Assembly: GCA_026398575.1 (NCBI GenBank)
Contig: JAPLSP010000269.1
Span: 1-16,196, forward strand
DNA length: 16,196 nucleotides
DNA from: Candidatus Sumerlaeota bacterium
GTDB lineage: Bacteria; Sumerlaeota; Sumerlaeia; JADFCT01
Direction of reading: 5' to 3'
In this document: piece after piece, positions 6,516 to 13,358 of the stretch
How positions within the stretch are numbered: position 1 is the first letter of the stretch
Layout of the letters: every line of letters begins with the position of its first letter
Program-made: the position numbers and the translations under genes
Notes under the pieces: model-generated
The model's database searches: none
Told to the model about the DNA's origin: nothing
What the model saw: only the letters and a program-made list of their open reading frames with translations

Positions 6516-9323
6516 ATGCTTTCAATCCTGCAACGATGTTTGCCATGGCGGCAGCAATCCCTTTTGCCGTCGTTATTTCCGCTGCTATCACTCGTTTTGT
6601 TGGTGTCGCTGTTTCTGGCGCCTGCGAGGGCTTCGGCCGCGGTTCCCGGCGAATTCTATAAGTCACTGACCGATGACGGCGCGTGGACTTGGTTCAATGA
6701 TCCGCGGGCGGTGTATTATGAGGGCGCGCATCGCCGCACCTATGCCGGGTGGATCAATCGCGCCGGAGACGTGATGATGGGGGCTTATGATCATGACGAT
6801 TCCTCCATCACGACCTTCACGTTGAAATCCGCGTTTCAGAAAGACGATCACGACAATCCCGGATTCGTAGCGCGCCCCGATGGACGCTTGTTTGCGCTCT
6901 ATGCCTATCACAATGGACGCAAGTATTTTCGCATCATGACCCAGCCGGAGGATACTACGGCATGGAGCGCGGAACAAGCCTTCCCATCCAATGTGCCCGC
7001 CAGCTCTGCGTTGTGGACTTATAGCAATCCGTTTCGGTTGAGCGCCGAGGGCGGGCGCATCTACACGCATTGGCGCGCCGGCAATTGGAAGCCTTCCATC
7101 GCCTGGTCCGACGACGGCGGCACGAGCTGGTCGGCCGGCTACACGTTCATCAGCTCCACCACCAGTACCGCTGTGCGGCCTTATATGAAATATGTCAGCA
7201 ACGGCGTGAATCGAATTCATTACGCTTTTACGAACGGCCATCCGCGCGATGAGCCGACCAACAGCATCTATCATCTCTATTACGAAAACGGCGCCTTCTA
7301 TAAAATGGATGGCTCGAAGGTGCGCGACATGGCGCAGATCATGGCGGGCAATTCCATCCCTCATGCCGAAGCGGACATGGTTTATAGCGCGGCGTCTGCG
7401 GGCTTGGGCAAGGCATGGATATGGGACATCGCCTTAGACGCCAGCGGCAATCCGGTGATTGCATACGTCGTTTTTCCAACCAATCTCGACCATCATTATC
7501 GCTACGCATCTTGGGATGGCGCGCAGTGGCTCGATCATGAAATCACGCCCGCAGGCGGCGGATGGTTCCCACAAACGCCGCCCGCCACGGTGGAGCCGGA
7601 GCCGAATTATTCCGCCGGCGTCGTGCTCGATCATCAGGACCCAAGTGGCGCCTATCTCTCGCGCAAAACCCAGGGTATCTGGGAGATCGAAAAATGGATC
7701 ACCTCGGACCACGGGCAAACTTGGACGAGCACGCCGATCACCGCGAATTCCAGCAAGATGAATGTGCGGCCTTTTCTGGCGTGGGACGGACCCGCCGGTC
7801 AGCGCCGGCTGCTGTGGATGCACGGCGACTACGTGCACTACACCAACTATAACATGGCGATAAAGATGGACATCGTGGATTTGCTGCCCGGTCCTCATGG
7901 CGAAGTTTCGCTGCAACCCTTCGGCGCCGGGCGGCCGGGCATGCCTTATGCCACGACGGTTACGCTGTTCAACCACGGCGACCAGGACCTGGTTCTGGAC
8001 GCCATCACGCCCCATACCGGCTCGTTCCCCGGCGATCAGCTGACGATTGATGCTTCGGGCCTAACCTTGCCGGGACAGCATCTGACGCCCGGCGCCGTCG
8101 TGCGCTGCGTCGTGACCTGGATTCCCGGTCCGCAACCCGGAACGCGCGACGCATGGCTCGCTTTCGCCAGCAACGATCCGGCGCTCGATCGGATCGCGCT
8201 GGGCGGGAGTGTAAAGGACATCCGCGAGAACATGGTTGTGTATTTCACGTTTGACGAGTCCAGCGGCACGATTGTCTATGATCATTCCGGCAGCGCCAAT
8301 ATCAACGATGGCGACGTCGTTGGAGAAGACATGGCCGGCGCCCGGCGCAGCGGTCTGATCGGCGGGGCGTATCACTCGGACGCCAGTACCGATACCAATT
8401 TCGTCGTGATTGACAACGCTCCCGGCAACGCCGCGCTCGACGCTTCGGCGCGCAGCGATTTGATGTTCGGCAATGCCGCCAGCGGCACGGATTTTTCGTG
8501 GGCGGTTTGGACGCGCTTCTTCAGCCAGCCAGTTGGGAATGAAATCATCATGGGCAACACGGACTTCGTGCCCAACGATCAGCGTAGCGGCGCCTCGTTC
8601 TTCCGCAACGCCGCGCAGTATTTCGCGCGCATGAACGCCGGCGCCTTCGCCAGCGCCAGTCCGCAGCAAACCGTGACGCTGACGACGGGCACGTGGCATC
8701 ACTTCGCCGGCACGTTCGACCGCAACGGTCAGGCGATTTTCTATATCAATGGACAGCAGGCGGGCGTGGCGAGCTGCTCCGCCGCCGGAACCGGGACCGT
8801 CGGCCTCGCCAACATTCCCTGGGTCATCGGCAATCAACCCGACCTTGCGGATACTTTGCTGACGCCTGTCGTGGCGGATTTCGACGATCTGGGCATCTGG
8901 CGCCGCGCGCTGGGACCTGACGAGGTGGCTTCGATCTATGAGCGCGGCTTGCAGGGATTGCCACTGGATAAATATCCGAACACCTCCCCCACGTTGCAGC
9001 AGTATGTCAACCACCTTCAGATTGCCGCCGGCGCCTCGACGCAAACCGCTCTGGCCGCGATCGCGGACATCGAGCAGTCGTCCGCCACGCTCGCTATCGC
9101 GCTGCTGACAACGCCGCCTGCCGGATTGAGCGCTACTGTGTCCAACCAGAGCGGCATTCTGATCTTTGATCTCGCGGCGCAAGCCGGCCTGCCGCCGTCT
9201 TCAATCCCGCTCACGATTCGCATCACAGATCAGGAGGGCGCCTTCGCCGATCTCCAGATTATCGTCGAGATTCTGCCTGGTAACGCAATCCCTGGGCCTG
9301 CGCCATACTGGAGGCTTTATTAG
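6516..9323 (+). CDS. Secreted BNR-4 family beta-propeller protein with ASH-like, LamG and Ig-like domains
   Basis: 935 residues from ATG 6516. The upstream in-frame ATG 6468 would translate the A/T-rich repeat arm, so 6516 is preferred; neither has a clear ribosome site. The signal peptide has a long hydrophobic core and an ARASA cleavage motif near residue 41. Residues about 45-455 match BNR-4: DDHDNPG, TYSNP, THWRAGNW, SDDGGTSW, AWIWDIALD and VLDHQDP. About 459-565 is an ASH-like beta domain. About 571-810 is a LamG/ConA-like jelly roll (FTFDESSG, WHHFAGTFD, DFDDLGIWRRAL). About 821-935 is an Ig/cadherin-like end. BNR-4 members include seven-bladed propellers, some of them ulvan lyases. His112 and His132 here are 20 apart, like the lyase pair I recall. 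A glycan-active or glycan-binding exported protein is likely; the substrate is unknown. Confidence 0.85.
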   Translation: MLSILQRCLPWRQQSLLPSLFPLLSLVLLVSLFLAPARASAAVPGEFYKSLTDDGAWTWFNDPRAVYYEGAHRRTYAGWINRAGDVMMGAYDHDDSSITTFTLKSAFQKDDHDNPGFVARPDGRLFALYAYHNGRKYFRIMTQPEDTTAWSAEQAFPSNVPASSALWTYSNPFRLSAEGGRIYTHWRAGNWKPSIAWSDDGGTSWSAGYTFISSTTSTAVRPYMKYVSNGVNRIHYAFTNGHPRDEPTNSIYHLYYENGAFYKMDGSKVRDMAQIMAGNSIPHAEADMVYSAASAGLGKAWIWDIALDASGNPVIAYVVFPTNLDHHYRYASWDGAQWLDHEITPAGGGWFPQTPPATVEPEPNYSAGVVLDHQDPSGAYLSRKTQGIWEIEKWITSDHGQTWTSTPITANSSKMNVRPFLAWDGPAGQRRLLWMHGDYVHYTNYNMAIKMDIVDLLPGPHGEVSLQPFGAGRPGMPYATTVTLFNHGDQDLVLDAITPHTGSFPGDQLTIDASGLTLPGQHLTPGAVVRCVVTWIPGPQPGTRDAWLAFASNDPALDRIALGGSVKDIRENMVVYFTFDESSGTIVYDHSGSANINDGDVVGEDMAGARRSGLIGGAYHSDASTDTNFVVIDNAPGNAALDASARSDLMFGNAASGTDFSWAVWTRFFSQPVGNEIIMGNTDFVPNDQRSGASFFRNAAQYFARMNAGAFASASPQQTVTLTTGTWHHFAGTFDRNGQAIFYINGQQAGVASCSAAGTGTVGLANIPWVIGNQPDLADTLLTPVVADFDDLGIWRRALGPDEVASIYERGLQGLPLDKYPNTSPTLQQYVNHLQIAAGASTQTALAAIADIEQSSATLAIALLTTPPAGLSATVSNQSGILIFDLAAQAGLPPSSIPLTIRITDQEGAFADLQIIVEILPGNAIPGPAPYWRLY

Positions 9324-9362
9324 CACTCTCAGGCGAATCGTAACTAGAGTTCGCTAAACCGC

Positions 9363-9389
9363 TTGACATTCTGCCCCTGCCGTTTGACA
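9363..9389 (+). promoter_or_regulatory. Tandem TTGACA hexamers before the toxin-antitoxin remnant
   Basis: TTGACA occurs at 9363-9368 and again at 9384-9389, 21 bases apart, in the otherwise unremarkable gap after the BNR-4 gene. Neither has a good -10 hexamer at 16-18 bases; the nearest candidate, TATAGA at 9404, is only 14 away. Either could be the -35 of the small operon that follows. Confidence 0.25.
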
Positions 9390-9474
9390 CTCCTTCTTAT
9401 AGTTATAGAGAAGTTTGACTGCGAATTTGTGCGTTTTGCGTGCATTCCAAAGAGATTTCTGTGAGGCGCTAACC

Positions 9475-9750
9475 ATGTCAGCAATTACACATTCACAAGT
9501 TCAGGAACTGGTTGCTCGGCTCCCCGTGACGAAATTGCCAGTAGCCTATGATCGGCTCATTGATCTTGTTCGTGGAGAGCCTGATGCTGCGCCTCCGCAA
9601 CGAGACTTTATGTCGCTTTCCCTTGAAGAGCGCCGACGCCTGCTGGCGCAGCAAGCGCAAGAGATGGTTGGGTATTATGAGCAAACCGCCTTAGAACGGC
9701 AGGAGTGGCAGCAGGGGGATTTCCATGAGAACAAATGTTGTAATAGATGA
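9475..9750 (+). CDS. Small antitoxin-like protein upstream of VapB
   Basis: 91 residues from ATG 9475, with GAGG 8 bases upstream; the same frame is open further left, but only from a TTG without a ribosome site. The predicted protein is mostly helical and charged. Its core SLEERRRLLAQQAQEMVGYY, then EWQQGDF, resembles small proteins I have seen just upstream of toxin-antitoxin pairs, though I know no precise family name. It overlaps the vapB start by 26 bases, so the two are translationally coupled. No DNA-binding motif is evident. It may be an accessory antitoxin or a degraded partner. Confidence 0.7.
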   Translation: MSAITHSQVQELVARLPVTKLPVAYDRLIDLVRGEPDAAPPQRDFMSLSLEERRRLLAQQAQEMVGYYEQTALERQEWQQGDFHENKCCNR

Positions 9751-9916
9751 TTCGCTGATGAATCGCGTTTTGAAGATTGGCGGCTATCGCACAAAGAGGA
9801 GCGCCATCGAGGATGGTTTGCGACTGTTATTGCAGATCAAAAGCCAGCGCAAGCTTCGCGCGCTTCGGGGAAAAATCGCCTGGCAAGGCGATCTTGAAAA
9901 AATGAGAAGAGACTGA
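9725..9916 (+). CDS. vapB: VapB-family ribbon-helix-helix antitoxin
   Basis: 63 residues. The N-terminal MRTNVVIDDSLM beta-strand and helix, the KRSAIEDGLRLLL second helix, and the C-terminal RALRGKIAWQGDLEKMRRD toxin-binding tail match the VapB (DUF2191-type) antitoxins closely in length and order. A GGGGGA ribosome site (9714-9719) lies 5 bases before ATG. Such antitoxins bind their own promoter as dimers and neutralise a VapC PIN-domain RNase. Here the cognate vapC is reduced to 14 codons, so this is an orphan antitoxin unless it silences another VapC. Confidence 0.9.
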   Translation: MRTNVVIDDSLMNRVLKIGGYRTKRSAIEDGLRLLLQIKSQRKLRALRGKIAWQGDLEKMRRD

Positions 9917-9917
9917 C

Positions 9918-9962
9918 ATAATCTTGATTGGTACCTCCGCTTGGATCGAGTATTTCCGATAG
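9918..9962 (+). pseudogene. vapC: Remnant of vapC toxin, first 14 codons
   Basis: One base after the vapB stop, the frame reads ILIGTSAWIEYFR and then TAG (9960-9962). This is the N-terminus of a PIN-domain VapC (normally M-ILVDTS-W-I). The start codon is ATA instead of ATG, the first catalytic Asp of the DTS motif is Gly (GGT for GAT), and everything after 14 codons is missing. No continuation was seen in the other frames. The toxin is dead here by three independent lesions. Confidence 0.8.
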
Positions 9963-9983
9963 CCTCCCAGCCATCCTTCGGCT

Positions 9984-10799
9984 TTAGTCATCAAACAAAC
10001 TCAATTGACGTGTCTCTGGCTCATCGGCATTCAGTTGGCGAGGGATGAGGCGGCCATCGTCCTGTCCACCGGCATGCTCGATATTTTTAATAACAGTTGG
10101 AATGCAGTATTCCGCCATCTGCTCGCAGACTTGCAGTGTGTTAAACCGCAGCAATTTATAGCCGGCGGTTTCCAGGGCATTATCGCGGCGGTTATCTTCA
10201 GGGATGCGCAACGGATCGCTGTGCCATGTGTCGCCGTCCGTTTCGACAGCGAGCGCCGCTTCGTGACAATAAATTGCAAAATCGAGGGCATAGTCGCGAT
10301 TGCCGGCTGTAACGAACATCTGACGCTCGGCCAGGATGCCGATTCGTTTGAATTCCGCCCACATCCGATCTTCCAGCGGGCTTTCATCATACAGATCGTT
10401 TATCTCAACCGCGTTTTGGAATTTGCTCCAAGTGGTCGGGATAAAGATAATTCGCCGCCACCGCCGACTCAGGATCGGCTTGGGAAGCTGTTGCAAGGGC
10501 CCCAGATGGAGTTTGTAATAGGGTTCGGCAGCGTTGGGATGATTTGGCTCATCTGCAAACAGTTGCGAGCGCAGCAGTATTTCTATATTCAGCAACTCGG
10601 CGCAATAGCGAATCGAATAAGCTTCATGCAAATGCGTTTTCCCTTGATAAAATGCTACAAACCGCGGCGGCCAGCGATCCTTGACCCATTTTTTGATTGC
10701 AGTAACAGGCGCATGGTACCATTGCTCGGATTTCGCCCGTTTCAGCGCATCCGGTGTCTTGAGAAAAGCAACTAACACTTCACGCCGATTTTCTATCAT
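9984..10799 (-). CDS. DUF559-type PD-(D/E)XK nuclease domain protein
   Basis: 271 residues from ATG at 10797-10799; an upstream in-frame TTG is less likely. The C-terminal half has the DUF559/Vsr-like fold signature: DESPLEDRMW (Glu143), ALDFAIYC (Asp163), then VETDGDTWH (Glu176, Asp178, His183), DNRRDNALE and GYKLLRF. Active-site acidic residues appear intact. The N-terminal 120 residues contain WRRIIFIPTTW before EINDLYDESP and have no named domain I can place. Such proteins are presumed DNA nucleases, but their biological role is mostly unknown. It converges on the vapB/vapC remnant with 21 bases between and diverges from the glycosyltransferase operon. It has no obvious ribosome site. Base composition is more AT-rich than the flanks, suggesting acquisition. 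Confidence 0.8.
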   Translation of the reverse strand: MIENRREVLVAFLKTPDALKRAKSEQWYHAPVTAIKKWVKDRWPPRFVAFYQGKTHLHEAYSIRYCAELLNIEILLRSQLFADEPNHPNAAEPYYKLHLGPLQQLPKPILSRRWRRIIFIPTTWSKFQNAVEINDLYDESPLEDRMWAEFKRIGILAERQMFVTAGNRDYALDFAIYCHEAALAVETDGDTWHSDPLRIPEDNRRDNALETAGYKLLRFNTLQVCEQMAEYCIPTVIKNIEHAGGQDDGRLIPRQLNADEPETRQLSLFDD

Positions 10800-10860
10800 C
10801 GGTAATTTCAAGAACAGCAAAACTCTTCTGGCTCTTCAGCGCATGGATGATGGCATGCTA

Positions 10861-10904
10861 TCCGGTTTGATGATTGCACGCGCGGCGCGCGGATTCAAGC
10901 CGGA
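10861..10904. repeat. Inverted repeat in the divergent intergenic region
   Basis: TCCGGTTTGA (10861-10870) pairs with TCAAGCCGGA (10895-10904) with one G:T pair, enclosing a GC-alternating core (CGCG-CGGCG-CGCG) that can form an inner stem. It lies between the nuclease gene (minus) and the GT39 operon (plus), so it could be a regulatory or structural element. Confidence 0.35.
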
Positions 10905-10929
10905 AAGTATAGGGGCGAGCGCTTAGCCG

Positions 10930-10958
10930 TTGACATTAGGCAAACTGGCGCCTTACGA
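10930..10958 (+). promoter_or_regulatory. Possible promoter for the GT39 operon
   Basis: A perfect TTGACA (10930-10935) is followed by TACGAC 18 bases later, a poor -10 match. It lies about 80 bases before ATG 11013 and points in the right direction. The -35 is clear, the -10 is weak. Confidence 0.3.
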
Positions 10959-11012
10959 CTTGAAGCGAGCGAGCAGAGCGCGATTGGCTTTTAGTCGAAG
11001 AGATGGCGCCGC

Positions 11013-13358
11013 ATGAATTTATTTTCAGAATTTAAAAATCGTCTCACAGCGCCGGTGGACGCGTCGTACAAGCCCTTTACCCGCAGTCCGCTGTTCTGGG
11101 CGGCGCTGGCCTCCATCGTCTGGGGCGTTTTTGTATTTATTGCTTTCATGGGCGAGAAGGGGCATGAGGAGTATTGGTGCGGGCTTTTTGCTTTTCTTGA
11201 TCTCTATTTTCCCGCGCATCTCGAAGCGGGATTGATTTTGCTGGCTGCGGGCTCGCTCGGGGCGCTGTTGCTGCGGCTTTTTGGCTATGCCTGCAAGGAC
11301 CGCTTGGAGCTGGCGCTGTCATCATTGGCGCTGGGAATTGCCGCACTGACGCTGAGCGGATTTTTGCTGGGCGTCATCGGATGGTATCATTGCTGGCAGG
11401 TTCGCGGCGTCTCACTTGCTATTCTTATCACGAGCGCCTTGCTGCTCTTCATTTTATGGCTGCTAAAACGCAGACAGGGCGAAGGACAGACGATGAGTGA
11501 TGGCGCTAGTTGCCCTAAAGCAGATATTCCAGTCGGCGATTCGAGCGCTCCAACGGCGGATGGAATCCCAATCGCATGTCCCAAATCCGGCAATCCTGAT
11601 GAAGCGTCATGCGCGCCGCCTCCGCGCTGCTCTTTCGGCGTAGCGGAATATTTCTGCCTTATAATACTCGCGTTGGTTCTCTTTATGACGTGGATCAATT
11701 GCCTGCTGCCGCCCTCGCGCGGGGATGCGGTGATCGAATATCTGCCGCGCGCCCGCTTGTGGGCGGAGCACGGATGGAGCTGGCCGGCGCCCGGCGATTG
11801 GAGCAATGCCCGCGTGCTGTTGGCGCTCGGATGGGCGATGGGAGGCATTGAGCGCTCTTCCGAAGCGATCTGTGCGCTGCTGATGTTCAGCATGGGGCTG
11901 GCCACGCTTGCGGCGATGGCGCTATGGCTCAGGATTCTGGGCGCGCGCCAGCGCTGGCCGATCGCGGCATTGATGCTGGCAGCCTGCCCGGTATTCATGG
12001 GCGTTGCGGATTGCGCCGCGATTGACACCGTTGTCGCATTTTTCTGCCTCATGGGCGCCTGGCAACTTTTTTGCTGGCGCGAGGATCGGCGCCTTTCGCA
12101 TCTCATCCTGTCGGCGCTGTTTCTGGGATATGCAGTCGGATGCAAACCGCTGGCGATCTACGCCTGCGTCGCCAGCGCCGTCGCCATGTTTGTTTTCTGC
12201 CTCGCGCGCGATTCAACAGGCAGGAGGCGCTTGCGGCTGTGGTCGGTCTATCTGCTGCTATTGGCGGTAGGACCAGGCTATACTGTTTATAATTTCGCGC
12301 GCACAGGCGATCCGTTATATCCCTATCTTTCGGAGACTCTTTCTTTTCCGCAAGGGACAACAACAGGGAAGACCGCGCCTCCCAGTTCCGATGGTAACGG
12401 GACCCATAATTCCCATAACTCCCCTATCTCCCATACTTCCCAGCCCACCCCCTCCGACGTCGAAGCCCAGTTTCATCGCGGATGGGTTTCGACAACGCGC
12501 TTTGGCTCCGCGCCGTTGGATTGGCTGCTGCTGCCATGGCGCGCCACAATCTCGGGGCAGTATCCCAATGATTGGGGCAATACCATCCTTCCGACGTTTC
12601 TGATGCTTGCGCCGCTCCTGCTGTTGGTTCGCGGGCCAACGCTGGCGGGGCTGGCGCTTTGGCTGCTTGTTTATTTCGCGGTCTGGGCTTTGCAGCCGCA
12701 ATTTATCCGCTATGGATTTCCCGGATTGGCGCTGCTGGCGGTTTTGTTGACCGCATTGCTGGAACGATTGAAGCCGGCGTTGCGTCCGGTTGCGGTCTGG
12801 GGCGCGCTGCTGATTCCAGCGACGCTGGCGACCGGCAGCCAGACTTATGAGTTCGTCCGCATGGGGACGTCTTTCCTGCCCTGCCTGACGTCCAATGATC
12901 CCATGGTCCGCATCCGCTATCTCTTCAAGTCCCCCATCCGCCACTCATATACGTCCATCGAGCAACTCTATGCCTACATGGGCGACAAGAAAATGCGCGT
13001 GCTGTTCTTTGGCGAAATGATCGGTTATTATTGCCAGGTGGAATGCGAGCCGGATAATTCCAACCTGACCGCGTTGCGGCGGCTGCGCGCCACGGCGGAT
13101 GATAATCCCACGCGCGGATTGGAAATCATCCGTCAGCGCGGTTTTACGCATGTTCTCTTTGACGAAGGGCTGTTCCGCTATTTTTATCTCGACGGCAAAC
13201 GGCTCGGCGCCTCGCCCGCGCTGAAGCAAGCTGCCGAAGATGACATGGCATTTTTCGAAAAGATGAGCCGTCTGGGAATGAAGCAATTATATAGCAAGGA
13301 CCGCGTCAGCATTTACGAAGTTCTGCCGCAGGGAGTCATATCTGAAAATGGCATATAA
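11013..13358 (+). CDS. GT39-family (ArnT/PMT-like) membrane glycosyltransferase 1
   Basis: 781 residues, with many hydrophobic helices and a soluble C-terminal tail (from about residue 645) ending VSIYEVLPQ. The loop SRGDAVIEYLPRARLW (Asp238, Glu242) matches the first extracytoplasmic loop of GT39-type transferases, where an acidic residue binds metal and activates the acceptor; the donor in this family is a polyprenyl-phosphate sugar. Two hydrophilic insertions break the usual helix packing: about residues 153-208 (cytoplasmic by inference) and about 445-488 (with a 9-nt repeat). Its last 11 bases overlap the next gene, another GT39-type protein, so they form an operon and may act on the same surface glycan or lipid. 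Sugar and acceptor are unknown. An AGAG-like motif lies 10 bases before ATG 11013. Confidence 0.8.
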   Translation: MNLFSEFKNRLTAPVDASYKPFTRSPLFWAALASIVWGVFVFIAFMGEKGHEEYWCGLFAFLDLYFPAHLEAGLILLAAGSLGALLLRLFGYACKDRLELALSSLALGIAALTLSGFLLGVIGWYHCWQVRGVSLAILITSALLLFILWLLKRRQGEGQTMSDGASCPKADIPVGDSSAPTADGIPIACPKSGNPDEASCAPPPRCSFGVAEYFCLIILALVLFMTWINCLLPPSRGDAVIEYLPRARLWAEHGWSWPAPGDWSNARVLLALGWAMGGIERSSEAICALLMFSMGLATLAAMALWLRILGARQRWPIAALMLAACPVFMGVADCAAIDTVVAFFCLMGAWQLFCWREDRRLSHLILSALFLGYAVGCKPLAIYACVASAVAMFVFCLARDSTGRRRLRLWSVYLLLLAVGPGYTVYNFARTGDPLYPYLSETLSFPQGTTTGKTAPPSSDGNGTHNSHNSPISHTSQPTPSDVEAQFHRGWVSTTRFGSAPLDWLLLPWRATISGQYPNDWGNTILPTFLMLAPLLLLVRGPTLAGLALWLLVYFAVWALQPQFIRYGFPGLALLAVLLTALLERLKPALRPVAVWGALLIPATLATGSQTYEFVRMGTSFLPCLTSNDPMVRIRYLFKSPIRHSYTSIEQLYAYMGDKKMRVLFFGEMIGYYCQVECEPDNSNLTALRRLRATADDNPTRGLEIIRQRGFTHVLFDEGLFRYFYLDGKRLGASPALKQAAEDDMAFFEKMSRLGMKQLYSKDRVSIYEVLPQGVISENGI
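11469..11636 (+). other. In-frame hydrophilic insertion in the GT39 protein
   Basis: Residues about 153-208 are rich in Ser, Ala, Pro, Asp and Cys, with CPKADIPVGD and later CPKSGNPDEA as two related 'CPK' units. The segment sits between two membrane helices (ending FILWLLK and starting AEYFCLIIL) where relatives would have a short loop. It resembles a dispersed low-complexity element translated in frame; the origin is inferred. Confidence 0.5.
12403..12447 (+). repeat. Nine-base tandem repeat inside the GT39 gene
   Basis: Five units of nine bases: cccataatt, cccataact, cccctatct, cccatactt and the decayed cccagccca. The 9-nt period keeps the reading frame and encodes a His/Asn/Ser-rich run (about residues 464-478) in a loop between hydrophobic segments. 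It is too short and gapless for CRISPR. Confidence 0.85.

Noticed and set aside
8061..9182. Long 373-codon open frame on the minus strand
   Set aside because: It lies wholly inside the LamG region of the BNR-4 gene, reads as an Arg/Gly/Ala-rich shadow without any motif, and is explained by high GC.
9330..9356. Terminator after the BNR-4 gene
   Set aside because: Only a 5-bp GCGAA/TTCGC pairing with a 12-base loop; too weak to call.
12403..12447. CRISPR array
   Set aside because: The repeats are 9 bases long, contiguous and without spacers; they lie in a coding frame.
11387..12944. Two long minus-strand frames in the GT39 gene
   Set aside because: They are Arg/Gln/Ser-rich shadows of hydrophobic helices, as expected when membrane-protein genes are read in reverse.
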